This document shows, piece after piece, positions 8,186-17,410 of a stretch of 49,308 bases of DNA (the first letter of the stretch is position 1; each line of letters opens with the position of its first letter). Source of the stretch: an uncultured Methanomassiliicoccaceae archaeon. Lineage in GTDB: Archaea > Thermoplasmatota > Thermoplasmata > Methanomassiliicoccales > Methanomethylophilaceae. The stretch covers positions 1-49,308 of the forward strand of contig CAJJJM010000011.1 in assembly GCA_905187815.1 (NCBI GenBank). The letters run 5' to 3'. The position numbers and the translations under genes are program-made. The notes under the pieces are model-generated. The model made no database searches and was not told where the DNA came from. It saw nothing but the letters and a program-made list of their open reading frames with translations.

Positions 8186-10096
8186 ATGCGCGGTAGATAT
8201 GTCGCTCTCATCGCAATCGCCGTCGTACTGGTCGCCGTCGCGGCCGTCTGGTGCATGTCCGACGACGGTCCTGAGTGGACCATCACCTACGACACCGGTG
8301 GAGGGGAGCTTCCTGCCGGCGCCCCGTCCGGATACGACACCGGCGACGAGTTCGACCTGCCCGAGCCGGTGATGGAGGGGTACGTCTTCACGGGCTGGAC
8401 CGTCGACGGCTCGTCGGACAGGATATTCTCGGTGGACGGCTCGTTCTCCGGGGATCTGGTCCTCCATGCCACATGGGTGCCGTATGCGGAGCACGCGGTC
8501 ACATACGTCCTGAACGGCGGCGTGCTCGAGGACGGTGCCGGGGACACGTTCGTCGGCGGTCTGGGGATGACCCTCCCTGTCCCGCAGAGGGACGGGTACA
8601 TCTTCGCGGGATGGTTCGAGGACCCGGAGTTCACGACCCCGGTGGTGGTCATCGGGAGGGACGTGCTGGAGGACGTCACGGTATACGCATGCTGGGACGA
8701 TGCCGACATGGTGGGAACCGGGTACGTCTGGGAGGTGGACGGCGTGTACTACAACGGCGACATCCGCCATACCATGACCGGCACGGTCACCGAGGAGTAC
8801 ATCGCCGAGAGCGGCGACGCGTTCTACCGCCAGACGGAGAACAGCATCCTGTACCAGTGGCCAGGCGGTTCCACCACGGACGACAGCGTGACCGGAGCCT
8901 GGACCGACGAGGACGTCCCCGCATCCCTGACGTACGTGGGCATCGAGGACATCGGCGGCGTGCTCTGCACCGTTTGGGACTCGGAGACCGGCGAGAGGCT
9001 GTGGCTCTACCATCTCACCGTGGCCGTGAAGATCCAGTTGACCGATGACACCACGGACATCACCTACACGCTGACCGACGCGTACACGTTCGTCCCGGAC
9101 ACGGACTTCGTCCCAGACGTCTCTGCGGAGCATCCCCTGAGCGTGGACGGTGCGGGCTCGGCGGTGATCGGAGAGCGCCTGGTGCTCACCGCGACGGGCG
9201 CAGGATTCACGGGATGGTACTCGGACGGGGAGCTCCTCACGAACGAGAGGACCCTGGTCATCGAGAGGGCCGACCCCATGGGGAGCTACGAGGCCAGGGC
9301 CGTGTACGGATACGACATCCTCGATCCCGGGACGCAGTCCCTGGAGGACTTCGGGTTCGGCCAGGGGTCGACCGTCACAGACTCCGACGGGAACGCGGCG
9401 TTATCCGACGTCTCTGTCCTGGAGCCCGGATACTACGTGGTCGAGGAGACCGTGGGCGGCGTCAGGACGTTCATGGAGTTCTTCCTGGACGAGCACCGTG
9501 ACCTGGGGGTGGAATGGAGCCACGACGGGAAGGACTACTCCCTGTCATTCGGCATCGACTACAGTGACGTGTACATGTGCACGTACTCCCACCCATACGG
9601 CAGCATTAGGCTATCGCTCTCGGACCGGGATTACATAGCGGCCTACCACACCACGGACGACGCGGTCCTGAGGGGGATAGCCTCCCAGCTGGAGGAGCTG
9701 GGATCCGGTATGGGGCGCACGGAGTTCGCGGCTTTCGTGCTGTCCTTCGTGCAGTCGATACCGTATCTCGACGACCAGTCATCGACAGGCTCCAGAGACT
9801 ACTGGAAGTACCCATTGGAGACACTCTGGGACAAGGGAGGCGACTGCGAGGACAAGACGATCCTGTGCGACACGCTACTGATGATCTGCGGATACGACGT
9901 CGCGTTCCTGCTGTTCCAGGACCATGCCATGACGGCGGTGGCGGTCGACGCGGACGGGCATTCCGTGACCTCCGACGACGGTACCAGATACGTGTTCTGC
10001 GAGACCACGGGTCCCTTCGACATCGGGAGGACGTCGGACGGACATGAGGAATCGGACATCTACTACTGGTGCCCGGTTACCGTGGATGGGAATTAA
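8186..10096 (+). CDS. Membrane-anchored InlB-repeat protein with transglutaminase-like domain
   Basis: 636 residues from ATG 8186. An N-terminal membrane anchor or signal (about 4-24, ALIAIAVVLVAVAAVW) is followed by two InlB B-repeat (Flg_new-type) units with the typical GYVFTGW and GYIFAGW blocks (about 30-95 and 105-170). A long extracellular middle follows, and a C-terminal transglutaminase-like domain has Cys in GDCEDKT (about 553), His in QDHAMTAV (about 582) and Glu in FCETTG (about 608), an intact Cys-His-Glu/Asp triad. The protein probably acts outside the cell as a peptidase, cross-linking enzyme or peptide-modifying surface protein. Its C-terminal half is clearly related to the gene at 11866-13086, where the triad is lost. 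Confidence 0.85.
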   Translation: MRGRYVALIAIAVVLVAVAAVWCMSDDGPEWTITYDTGGGELPAGAPSGYDTGDEFDLPEPVMEGYVFTGWTVDGSSDRIFSVDGSFSGDLVLHATWVPYAEHAVTYVLNGGVLEDGAGDTFVGGLGMTLPVPQRDGYIFAGWFEDPEFTTPVVVIGRDVLEDVTVYACWDDADMVGTGYVWEVDGVYYNGDIRHTMTGTVTEEYIAESGDAFYRQTENSILYQWPGGSTTDDSVTGAWTDEDVPASLTYVGIEDIGGVLCTVWDSETGERLWLYHLTVAVKIQLTDDTTDITYTLTDAYTFVPDTDFVPDVSAEHPLSVDGAGSAVIGERLVLTATGAGFTGWYSDGELLTNERTLVIERADPMGSYEARAVYGYDILDPGTQSLEDFGFGQGSTVTDSDGNAALSDVSVLEPGYYVVEETVGGVRTFMEFFLDEHRDLGVEWSHDGKDYSLSFGIDYSDVYMCTYSHPYGSIRLSLSDRDYIAAYHTTDDAVLRGIASQLEELGSGMGRTEFAAFVLSFVQSIPYLDDQSSTGSRDYWKYPLETLWDKGGDCEDKTILCDTLLMICGYDVAFLLFQDHAMTAVAVDADGHSVTSDDGTRYVFCETTGPFDIGRTSDGHEESDIYYWCPVTVDGN

Positions 10097-10101
10097 TATT
10101 G
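10091..10101 (+). promoter_or_regulatory. TATA box for thiM overlapping upstream stop
   Basis: GAATTAATATT spans the TAA stop of the preceding gene and lies 21-31 bp before the thiM ATG at 10122. It implies a separate, nearly leaderless thiM transcript. Confidence 0.45.
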
Positions 10102-10121
10102 TGGAGTTTTAGTCCGAAGGC

Positions 10122-10907
10122 ATGGAAATCCGCTTCTCCGAATATCTCGAGAGGGTGCGTGCGGCGAGGCCGCTCGTGCACCACATCACCAACTACGTCA
10201 CGGTCAACGACTGCGCCAACATCTGCATCTGCGCAGGTGGATCGCCTGTCATGACCGACGGCGAGGATGTGGCGGACATGGTCTCCATCGCCTCTGCCTC
10301 GGTCCTGAACATCGGGACCCTGAACGAGAGGACGGTCCACTCCATGGAGGTGGCCGCATCGGTGGCCGCTGGCAGGATCCCGTTCCTCCTGGACCCGGTG
10401 GGGGCCGGTGCGACACAGTACCGCACGGACGTGTCAGAGATGCTCATGCGCTTCCATCCGACCGTGATCAAGGGGAACGCAGGCGAGATCGGTGTGCTAT
10501 CGGGCATCGGCGGTGATGTGAAGGGCGTGGACTCCCACGGGTCCTCCGATGCCGAGGCCGCCGTCAGGGCCCTCTCCAGGGCGACCGGGTCCATCGTGGT
10601 GGCGACAGGTGCCGAGGACTATGTATCCGACGGGGAGACGGTGCTGAGGCTCGAGAACGGCACGGAGATGCTTGAGAATGTGTCGGGGACGGGATGCATG
10701 CTGTCATCGGTCGTTGGCTGCTACATAGGCGCCTGCGGGCGTGACATCATGGCCGTCGCCGCTGCGGTCACCGCATTCAACGTTGCCGCAGAGGTCGCTG
10801 CGGAGGACAGTCGCGGGCCGGGGACCTTCAAGCCCGCGCTTATGGATGCGATGTTCTCCCTGGACGGCAGGACTCTGGATTCCAAGGCGAAGTGGGTGAG
10901 GCTGTGA
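10122..10907 (+). CDS. thiM: Hydroxyethylthiazole kinase
   Basis: 261 residues, normal family length. It phosphorylates the thiazole alcohol (THZ) to THZ-phosphate, a thiamine salvage step. Family blocks are visible: VHHITNYVTVNDCAN near residue 19, LDPVGAGAT, IKGNAGEIGVLSG and the ribokinase-like GTGCMLSS with the catalytic Cys/Gly region near 187. It is cytoplasmic. It overlaps the downstream carbonic anhydrase by a GTGA start-stop. It complements the de novo thi operon at 15677-19660 and thiDN at 25688-26974. Confidence 0.95.
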   Translation: MEIRFSEYLERVRAARPLVHHITNYVTVNDCANICICAGGSPVMTDGEDVADMVSIASASVLNIGTLNERTVHSMEVAASVAAGRIPFLLDPVGAGATQYRTDVSEMLMRFHPTVIKGNAGEIGVLSGIGGDVKGVDSHGSSDAEAAVRALSRATGSIVVATGAEDYVSDGETVLRLENGTEMLENVSGTGCMLSSVVGCYIGACGRDIMAVAAAVTAFNVAAEVAAEDSRGPGTFKPALMDAMFSLDGRTLDSKAKWVRL

Positions 10908-11446
10908 CCATCGAGGGCATACTGGAGCACAACAGGCGCTTCGTCGCCGAGAAGGGGTACGAGAGGTTCATCACCGACAAGTTCCCGGACAAGAAGCTGG
11001 CGATCGTCACGTGCATGGACACGAGGCTCACCGAACTCCTCCTGGCGGCTCTCGGACTGAGGAACGGGGATGCGAAGATCATCAAGAACGCAGGCGGTAC
11101 CGTCCTGAATCCGTTCTCCACCGAGGTCAGGAGTCTCCTGGTCGGAATATACGAGCTGGGGGTGGAGGACGTGATGGTGGTGGGGCACACAGACTGCGGC
11201 GCCCAGCACATAAACGGTCCCGATATGATCGAGGCGATGCTGTCCCGCGGCATACCGCAGGAGGCGATCGACGCGTGCAGGTACTTCGATGTGGATTTCG
11301 ATTCCTGGCTCTGCGGGTTCGACTCGGTAGAGGAATCCGTCAGGGCATCGGTGGCCCTTCTGGAGAAGCATCCTCTGATCCCGGACGACGTCCGCATACG
11401 CGGTTTCATCATCGATTCCGTAACAGGCGAGCTCAGAGAGGTCTGA
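10904..11446 (+). CDS. Beta-class carbonic anhydrase
   Basis: 180 residues from GTG 10904, chosen because it overlaps the thiM stop as GTGA and has GGTGAG just upstream; an in-frame GTG at 10892 is possible. Zinc ligands of the beta class are evident: Cys in TCMDTRL with its Asp/Arg pair (about 36-40) and His-x-x-Cys in GHTDCG (about 91-94). The short length and MDTRL motif resemble the plant-type/Cab-type small archaeal enzymes. It interconverts CO2 and bicarbonate. Coupling to thiM is positional and has no obvious metabolic reason. Confidence 0.92.
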   Translation: MTIEGILEHNRRFVAEKGYERFITDKFPDKKLAIVTCMDTRLTELLLAALGLRNGDAKIIKNAGGTVLNPFSTEVRSLLVGIYELGVEDVMVVGHTDCGAQHINGPDMIEAMLSRGIPQEAIDACRYFDVDFDSWLCGFDSVEESVRASVALLEKHPLIPDDVRIRGFIIDSVTGELREV

Positions 11447-11833
11447 TCAGAGCATCTTGAGGCCGCCGGTGACCTTGTCGATCTCGCTCTCGGGGGCGGG
11501 GCCTATGCCTACGCATGTCTGGCTCCCCGGCTCTATCTGGGTCCTTCCGGCATCGGTGATCATGCATGTGTAGAGCCCGCTGCTGCGTGCCTCGTTCATG
11601 TACCTGATCATCTCGTCCTTGTTCGCTACCTTGAGGACGACCTTTTTCTGACCCGCGGACATCCAGGCGTCGAACGCCTTCCTGTCCATCTTCTGGGCCC
11701 TCAGCGCCAGTTCGACCGAGGCATGGCCGACCTGTGCAGCCATCTTGCCCTTGCCCATGTCCAGGTCGGTCCTGACCAGGACGACGACCTTGTACTCCTC
11801 GTCAGATCTGACTGGTTTGAATCCGAAGCCCAT
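11447..11833 (-). CDS. pth2: Peptidyl-tRNA hydrolase, archaeal type (Pth2)
   Basis: 128 residues from ATG 11833. It hydrolyses the ester bond of peptidyl-tRNA released by stalled ribosomes. The Pth2 landmarks are present: VLVRTDLDMGKGKMAAQVGHAS near the N-terminus with the conserved Lys/Gln/His positions, and TDAGRTQIEPGSQTCVGIGP near the C-terminus. It lies 32 bp after the pseudo-transglutaminase gene, with its own TATA-like element at about 11853-11861. It converges with the carbonic anhydrase and the two stop codons are adjacent. Confidence 0.95.
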   Translation of the reverse strand: MGFGFKPVRSDEEYKVVVLVRTDLDMGKGKMAAQVGHASVELALRAQKMDRKAFDAWMSAGQKKVVLKVANKDEMIRYMNEARSSGLYTCMITDAGRTQIEPGSQTCVGIGPAPESEIDKVTGGLKML

Positions 11834-11865
11834 GTCGCTTCCAATATGGTCGTTGTTAATAAGGA

Positions 11866-13086
11866 TTACGGAATTGCAATCCCGCTCTCGCCGCTGACAT
11901 CCTGGCCGTAGTAGGTGTACCTCCCGTTGGAGTAGCCGTATTCGGAGCCGATGTAGCCGAGTGCAGTCCTTCCCTCGGTCAGCTGACCCAGGTAGTACTG
12001 CGTTCCGCCCTCGGACACCCTGACGAGGTGGAGCCTGTCGGCTCCGCCTGTGTCGGTGTACTCCTGGATGGAGACAGCGACGAACGCCTCCCCGTGGATG
12101 ACCGCGATCCCGGCGTCGTATCCGCACGACCTGAGGATCGATGCGGTCAGGACGGCCAGGTCCCCCGAGTCCCCGATCCCTTTGTAGAGTGTTTCGGAGG
12201 GGAATGCCCAGTATACGGGCTGGGAGTGGATATACGAGTCCGACCCGGACGGGAAGCAGCTCTGCACGAAGCACAGGACGAAGTCCGCGAAACCGGATGT
12301 GTTGCCCGGGTCCCCGTATGCCGCCATCAGCCTGTCCGCAAGGATGGCGACCGCGCCCTCCGTGGTGATGAAGTTCGACCCCGCATTTGCGGTGTTCGAG
12401 GTCCTGTCGGAGAGGTAGGCGATGTCTCCGGAGGAGTAATGGAGGTACTCCGTGTGATCGACATCGACGTACACTGTGTAGCTGACCCCGTCGTAGACGA
12501 ATGTGTACTGGGTGTGGACGTTCCCGCAGTACTCGATGGTCCCGGTGAAGACCTCCGACCCTCCTGTGGCGGGGTCTATGCAGGTCACAGTGACAGTGTA
12601 CTGGCCGATGCTGGGGCTCTGCCAGGTGAGGGTTCCGGTATCGTTGGTGACGGCCTGGATCTCGTTGAGGAACTCGTTCCTCAGGACCCAGTTGAAGTTG
12701 GAGTACCTGTCAACGATGTCTCCTGGCAGACGGACGATCAGGTAGCCGTTCTGGTCGATCGATGCGGACATGTCCCCATCTTTGAAGCATGCGCCGAGCT
12801 CTATGTAGTCAGTGTCGGAAATGATGATGGCGCCGTCGGAGGGGCCGACGTTGTCGTCGTCCGGTCCGTCGCCGCCGGTGCCCAATGCCAGAAGGACGGC
12901 GAGCACAGCCACGATGATGACGGTGATCACAGCGGCGGACGCCAGGTGCCTGAAGCGCCTGTCGTCCTGGACGTCCATCAGGATGAACCTGAGCTTGCGC
13001 TTGCTCCTGACGGATATGTTCTGTCCGCAATGGGGGCAGAAGGGGGAGTCCCCCTCGACCTCCATCCCGCAGTTCGGGCATTTCAT
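11866..13086 (-). CDS. Zinc-ribbon membrane protein with degenerate transglutaminase-like domain
   Basis: 406 residues from ATG 13086, which follows the upstream stop by 16 bp. Residues 1-25 carry a zinc ribbon (CPNC...CPHC), and about 44-66 is a transmembrane helix, putting the zinc ribbon inside and the rest outside. The outer part has an Ig-like region, then a domain collinear with the transglutaminase region of the 8186-10096 protein (FADFVLCFVQS, YWAFPSETLY, SCGYDAG). The catalytic block is GDSGDLA instead of GDCEDKT, the expected His is replaced and the acidic residue block is not conserved, so the domain is probably non-catalytic. A binding or sensory role is inferred. It follows the 833-residue HTH membrane protein, likely in one transcript. 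Confidence 0.82.
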   Translation of the reverse strand: MKCPNCGMEVEGDSPFCPHCGQNISVRSKRKLRFILMDVQDDRRFRHLASAAVITVIIVAVLAVLLALGTGGDGPDDDNVGPSDGAIIISDTDYIELGACFKDGDMSASIDQNGYLIVRLPGDIVDRYSNFNWVLRNEFLNEIQAVTNDTGTLTWQSPSIGQYTVTVTCIDPATGGSEVFTGTIEYCGNVHTQYTFVYDGVSYTVYVDVDHTEYLHYSSGDIAYLSDRTSNTANAGSNFITTEGAVAILADRLMAAYGDPGNTSGFADFVLCFVQSCFPSGSDSYIHSQPVYWAFPSETLYKGIGDSGDLAVLTASILRSCGYDAGIAVIHGEAFVAVSIQEYTDTGGADRLHLVRVSEGGTQYYLGQLTEGRTALGYIGSEYGYSNGRYTYYGQDVSGESGIAIP

Positions 13087-13102
13087 GTTACTCGGGGCGT
13101 CC

Positions 13103-15604
13103 TCAGTAGATGCCCACGTGCCTGTACTTGACAACCACGTCCTCGGACTGCACGTCGAAGGTGATCGTGCGGTCCATGGGCTCGAGCGTGAGGTTGCTCT
13201 CCACTCCGCCGAGGGTGACCAGGCTGATGCTGACGGGTCCGTTCGTGCTAACGAACTTCAGCGACACCGTCGAGTCCTCCACGACCCTGATGACGTCGGA
13301 GACGAACAATCCGTCAGCCTCGTAGCTGCCCTCCAGGTGTATCTCCACATAGTCCCTTGGCAGGTCCGCGGATGCGAATCCCGAGACGTCCGATGCGTTG
13401 CAGACGATCCTGTCGAACAGGAAGGTGTCGGACCCGGTGTCTATGAAGCTGCCGTCGGCGGCCGTGACGGAGATCACGGTCCCGGGTGTCACCCAGAGCC
13501 CTCCGGCCATGGACACGTACTCGTCCACGGGGATGTATCCCTCGAAGCTGTATGCGTAGGACTCGGAAACGGATGATCCGAAGCAGTAGACCGAGTATGT
13601 CAATCCATCATCCTCGGGGAGGTCAAGCAGCGTGATGGGCTGGAACGTTATGTCCTGGTCGACCTTCATGGTGATGGTGTCCTCGCTTCCGGACAGGTAC
13701 GACGCTATCGGATACGCCACCCCGTTCTCCACCAGGCCTATGTTCTGGGTGTCGCCTGTGAAGACCACCGTGAACTCCAGCGTGGCGCTGGGGTTGACGG
13801 TCATGGGCATCTGGATCTCGGAGCCGTTCTCGTCGTAGAACAGGACGCCCTCGCATCCGGGGGCGAGGTTGACGGACATCTGGTCGGCGTCCGCTCCGTT
13901 GTCCCCGGTCCCTGCGAGGCCGAAGATGAGGAAGGCGGCCACGAACACGACCATGACGACACCGGTGATGTACCTGACCGTCCTGATGGGCCTACCGCCC
14001 TCCTTGACGCTGCGGTTGAGCAGGGCTGTCTTGACGGAGGAGGTCCTCTTCTTCTTTGATTTCGTGGGCTCAGCGTCGGCCAGGCCCTCGACAGAGATCC
14101 CCTCCAGAGGGGTCATGCTGAGCGCGGGGTAGATCTCCTTGAAGGAGACCTTCTTGTCCGCAGGGGTGTCCTCGGACACCCTGACGAATATTCCGTTGCT
14201 GGCCATCTCGAGCCCCTGATGGGCCATTCCCTTGACGAACGTCATCGCCGGGGACATCTCCGATTCGGGGTCGTCGCTGGTGATGCCGATGGTGAGCGGG
14301 TAGACTGAGACGACGTTGAGGGACAGACCGATCGCCTTGGCGATGTCGGACATCTTCCCGAAGAACACGTCGAAGTTGCGGGGACCGTCGTTGCCCGCGA
14401 CCCTCATGAACTTGGCGCCGAGAACGACCATCATGTAGTCCGTGTCGAAGCCGAGGCCCTTGAGGGACGACAGCAGGTAGAGCAGGTATCCCTCCATGAA
14501 GGATCCCTCCTTGGACCTGACGGATGACAGGATCGAGCGGATCTCGGTGCTGTCCCTGTTAATGTTGCGGGACTTCTTCATGAGGATGGAGCAGGACATG
14601 CCGTAGTAGGCCGTTCCCGACTCGGAGTAGAACACGGAGATCACGCCGTCCTCCACCATCCTCAGGATGTTGGAGGTCACGGTGGACCTGGGCGCCTCCA
14701 CCTTGTTGACTATGTCGGTGATGCAGAGCGGCCTCTCGTAGACCGCGTCCACTATGTCTATCTGGACGGGGCTGGTGATGAGCCCCACGGAGCCGTCGAG
14801 CTCGACCATGAGGAACCTGGAGACCTCCCCTGACTGATGCAGGGATGTGTTGAGGTAAGGCTCCTGCCCCTTCTCGGCCCTCTCGTAGACGACCTTGAAC
14901 CTGGCCGTGTCGCCGGATCCGAAGTCCTCGGTCGAGACGATGCCGTAATGCTTCCCGGTGGCGTTGTCCACGGCCCTGCCGACGAACTCGGACAGCATGT
15001 CGATCTTGGAGGACATGACCTTGTCACCCTCGAACACAAGGGTCAGGGGATTGAGGGCGAAGACGCTGAACTTGAAACCGGTGATGGCGGCGAACCTCTC
15101 CTTGATCTTGAGGATGGAGTCCTCGAGGCTGCCGGACCCGATGTCGATCTTCATCGAGTCGGCGAGGTCGTCAGCGTATCTCAGGCGGAGCTGGTCCAGG
15201 CTGAGGCCGATTTCGGCGGCGTACTGGTCCAGCATGTTCGCCACGGAAGACATCCCGCTGTAGTAGCGGGACGGGTCCCTGAAGGTCTCCTCGCATTCCT
15301 CCGCGGCGCCCTCCCGGGGCATCTCGGATCCCGCGATCTTGAGGGCGAGGTTGGAGTAGTAGACGGACTTCTTGTCCGCGTCCGGCTTGTATCTGACTAT
15401 GACGCCGGAGTCGGTCATCTTGTCCAGAACGAAATGGAGGGATGAAGACGGGATGCCGAGGGAGGCGGAGATGTCGCTGGGCCTCTTGCTCCCGCTGCAC
15501 AGCTCGTTGTAAACGGCGATCTGCATCGGGTCCGTGAGAGGGACCACACCCTTCTCGGTGAGCAGTACCGTGAAGTTGCGCAGATACTCATCCTGATTGC
15601 CCAT
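13103..15604 (-). CDS. Membrane-anchored protein with two tandem winged-helix/sensor modules
   Basis: 833 residues from ATG 15604 (an in-frame TTG lies 9 nt earlier). Residues about 25-90 form an ArsR-like winged helix (PMQIAVYNELCSGSKRPSDIS...), followed by about 190 residues of mixed alpha/beta. About 275-345 a second winged helix of the same layout (PVQIDIVDAVYERPLCITDI...) starts a second copy of the module. A single transmembrane helix near 540-562 (TGVVMVVFVAAFLIFGLAG) leads to a C-terminal extracellular beta-rich domain. The arrangement suggests an inside-out signal protein that binds DNA in the cytoplasm and senses outside. The next gene encodes the pseudo-transglutaminase membrane protein, a possible partner. 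Confidence 0.8.
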   Translation of the reverse strand: MGNQDEYLRNFTVLLTEKGVVPLTDPMQIAVYNELCSGSKRPSDISASLGIPSSSLHFVLDKMTDSGVIVRYKPDADKKSVYYSNLALKIAGSEMPREGAAEECEETFRDPSRYYSGMSSVANMLDQYAAEIGLSLDQLRLRYADDLADSMKIDIGSGSLEDSILKIKERFAAITGFKFSVFALNPLTLVFEGDKVMSSKIDMLSEFVGRAVDNATGKHYGIVSTEDFGSGDTARFKVVYERAEKGQEPYLNTSLHQSGEVSRFLMVELDGSVGLITSPVQIDIVDAVYERPLCITDIVNKVEAPRSTVTSNILRMVEDGVISVFYSESGTAYYGMSCSILMKKSRNINRDSTEIRSILSSVRSKEGSFMEGYLLYLLSSLKGLGFDTDYMMVVLGAKFMRVAGNDGPRNFDVFFGKMSDIAKAIGLSLNVVSVYPLTIGITSDDPESEMSPAMTFVKGMAHQGLEMASNGIFVRVSEDTPADKKVSFKEIYPALSMTPLEGISVEGLADAEPTKSKKKRTSSVKTALLNRSVKEGGRPIRTVRYITGVVMVVFVAAFLIFGLAGTGDNGADADQMSVNLAPGCEGVLFYDENGSEIQMPMTVNPSATLEFTVVFTGDTQNIGLVENGVAYPIASYLSGSEDTITMKVDQDITFQPITLLDLPEDDGLTYSVYCFGSSVSESYAYSFEGYIPVDEYVSMAGGLWVTPGTVISVTAADGSFIDTGSDTFLFDRIVCNASDVSGFASADLPRDYVEIHLEGSYEADGLFVSDVIRVVEDSTVSLKFVSTNGPVSISLVTLGGVESNLTLEPMDRTITFDVQSEDVVVKYRHVGIY

Positions 15605-15621
15605 ACACGCCAAATCGGGGT

Positions 15622-15640
15622 GTGTATTATTATAATTAGT
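15622..15640 (-). promoter_or_regulatory. TATA region of the HTH membrane protein
   Basis: Minus-strand CTAATTATAATAATAC lies about 20-35 nt upstream of the ATG at 15604 and fits an archaeal box A with a very short leader. Confidence 0.45.
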
Positions 15641-15676
15641 GCGGGACGCTCGGAGATTGTATGAATCCCGGCCGGC

Positions 15677-16261
15677 TCACTCGATCCTGCGAGACAGCCT
15701 CTGGACCAGCTCCGCCGGTTCCTGCTCGGTCATCGCCGAAGACATGACCGCCGCACCAGCCGCACCGCAGCGGATGACATTGGGATATGTGTCGGGGGTG
15801 ATACCACCGACGCCGTACACCGGTATGTCGACCGCATCGCAGATCTCCTCCAGGAATGGGATCCCGCGCGGATCGGTGTCCTTGCACGCCGTGTGGAAGA
15901 CGTGTCCTGCCAGCACGTAGTCCGCCCCGAGGTCCTCCGCCTCGCGGGCCTGCTCCACCGAGTGGACCGATGCTCCCACGAGGGAGAAGTCGCTCAGGTC
16001 CTCGGTGTCGCGCAGAAGCTGCATGGGAAGGTGGATCCTGCATATGTTGAGCTCCCTGGCCACATCCATGGCGGAGTTGATCGCCAGGGGCACGTTGTGC
16101 TTCTCGCATATCTCGAGGCACTGGGCCGCCAGCACCAGCAGCTCGTCGTAGCAGAGGTCCTTCTCCCTGAGTATTATCATCTCTGGATGAGCCGCTGCAA
16201 GCAGTCCGATCTGCTCTAGGAACGGCCTTGCGCAGAGATTCCTTGCTGTTATAGCTATCAT
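15677..16261 (-). CDS. tenI: TenI-type thiazole tautomerase / ThiE-like protein
   Basis: 194-residue TIM-barrel of the ThiE/TenI family. In ThiG-containing organisms TenI aromatises the thiazole tautomer made by ThiG. The block YVLAGHVFHTACK (about 127-139) with His near 132 matches the TenI signature, and the C-terminal phosphate-binding GVGGITPDTYP is present. It starts with ATGA overlapping the thiH stop, so it is the last gene of the thiESFGH-tenI operon. A separate true ThiE (19016-19660) begins the operon, which supports TenI rather than thiamine-phosphate synthase for this copy. Confidence 0.85.
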   Translation of the reverse strand: MIAITARNLCARPFLEQIGLLAAAHPEMIILREKDLCYDELLVLAAQCLEICEKHNVPLAINSAMDVARELNICRIHLPMQLLRDTEDLSDFSLVGASVHSVEQAREAEDLGADYVLAGHVFHTACKDTDPRGIPFLEEICDAVDIPVYGVGGITPDTYPNVIRCGAAGAAVMSSAMTEQEPAELVQRLSRRIE

Positions 16262-17406
16262 GTTCTCACGTAGTCCGTCATCACAGGCTGGAGCCCCTTG
16301 CGGTGCAGAGCCTCGGTTATCTGGGACAGCGACCTCGGATCCGAGATCACGAACTGTCCGTCGCCGTGGGCCTCGCCGCTGTGCTCGCCTATACCTACAC
16401 TGACTCCTGCGGATATCTTAGTTGCGCTGAGTCCGACGATCCCGTCGCGGAATCCCGGACGCTCGCGGGTGGATATGGTCTGGCCGGCGAAGGGCAGGAA
16501 TATGCGGTACGCCAGCGAGACCTGGAGCAGCTGCGACTCGGTCACGGCGATGTGGTTGTCCACGCCGCCGGCCGGTCTGAGTCTGGGCAGGGACATGGAG
16601 ATCTCGGCGTGCGGGTAGCGCCTCTGTATCGCGGCGGCATGCAGCCCGCAGGCGAGCGCATCCTTCCTGAAGTCGTCCCTCAGACCGAGCAGCGTCCCGA
16701 AGGCGACCCCTCTCATCCCGCCCCTCAGGGCCCTCTCCTGCGCGTCGAACCTGTAGGAGAAGATCCTCTTGGGACCCGACAGGTGGAGTTCCGCGTACCT
16801 GGACGGGTCGTACGTCTCCTGGAAGACCGTGACGTAGTCCGCACCGCATCCGCGGATGTGGGCGTACTCGTTGGTGTTCATCGGGTACACCTCGATGCCC
16901 ACTGTCGAGAACCTCTCCGAGGCCAGCCTGACGCACTCTCCGATGTAATCGACGTCCGACCTCGCCCTGGACTCGCCCGTGAGGATGAGGACCTCCTGCA
17001 GTCCGGTTGCGGCTATCGCGTCCAGCTCCTTCTCGACGCCTTCGAGGTCCAGGGTGGCCCTGTTGATCCGGTTACGGCAGTTGAATCCGCAGTAAACGCA
17101 CTCGTTGGAGCAGTAGTTGGACACGTACAGGGGAGTGAACAGGCAGACGGAGTTGCCGAAGTGCCTGCGGGTCTCGTCACGGGCCCTCTCCGCCATCCTC
17201 TCCAGGTACGGTTCGGCGGCAGGTGAGAGCAGTGCGGCGAACCCCTCGGCTCCGCAGTCGCCGTCCAGGGCCCTCCTCACGTCCCGGTCGGTGCACGAGG
17301 ACGGGTCCAGCCCATCAGTCTCAGATAGTACGGCGTCCATTATGTCGGAGTCCAGGCACTCCATGTTGTCCAGGTAGTCCATGGCGTCGGTGTGCTTCCT
17401 CGTCAC
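16258..17406 (-). CDS. thiH: 2-iminoacetate synthase (radical SAM)
   Basis: 382 residues from GTG 17406, 4 nt after the thiG stop and behind a GGGAG ribosome-binding site. It cleaves tyrosine by radical SAM chemistry to give dehydroglycine (2-iminoacetate) for ThiG. The radical SAM CxxxCxxC appears as CSNECVYC (about 94-101) within LYVSNYCSN. Downstream blocks LTGESRARSDVDY, VYPMNTNEYAHI and the C-terminal SAGVSVGIGEHSGEAHGDGQF fit ThiH. Oxygen-sensitive ThiH, rather than ThiO, matches an anaerobe. Confidence 0.95.
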   Translation of the reverse strand: MTRKHTDAMDYLDNMECLDSDIMDAVLSETDGLDPSSCTDRDVRRALDGDCGAEGFAALLSPAAEPYLERMAERARDETRRHFGNSVCLFTPLYVSNYCSNECVYCGFNCRNRINRATLDLEGVEKELDAIAATGLQEVLILTGESRARSDVDYIGECVRLASERFSTVGIEVYPMNTNEYAHIRGCGADYVTVFQETYDPSRYAELHLSGPKRIFSYRFDAQERALRGGMRGVAFGTLLGLRDDFRKDALACGLHAAAIQRRYPHAEISMSLPRLRPAGGVDNHIAVTESQLLQVSLAYRIFLPFAGQTISTRERPGFRDGIVGLSATKISAGVSVGIGEHSGEAHGDGQFVISDPRSLSQITEALHRKGLQPVMTDYVRT

Positions 17407-17410
17407 GGGA

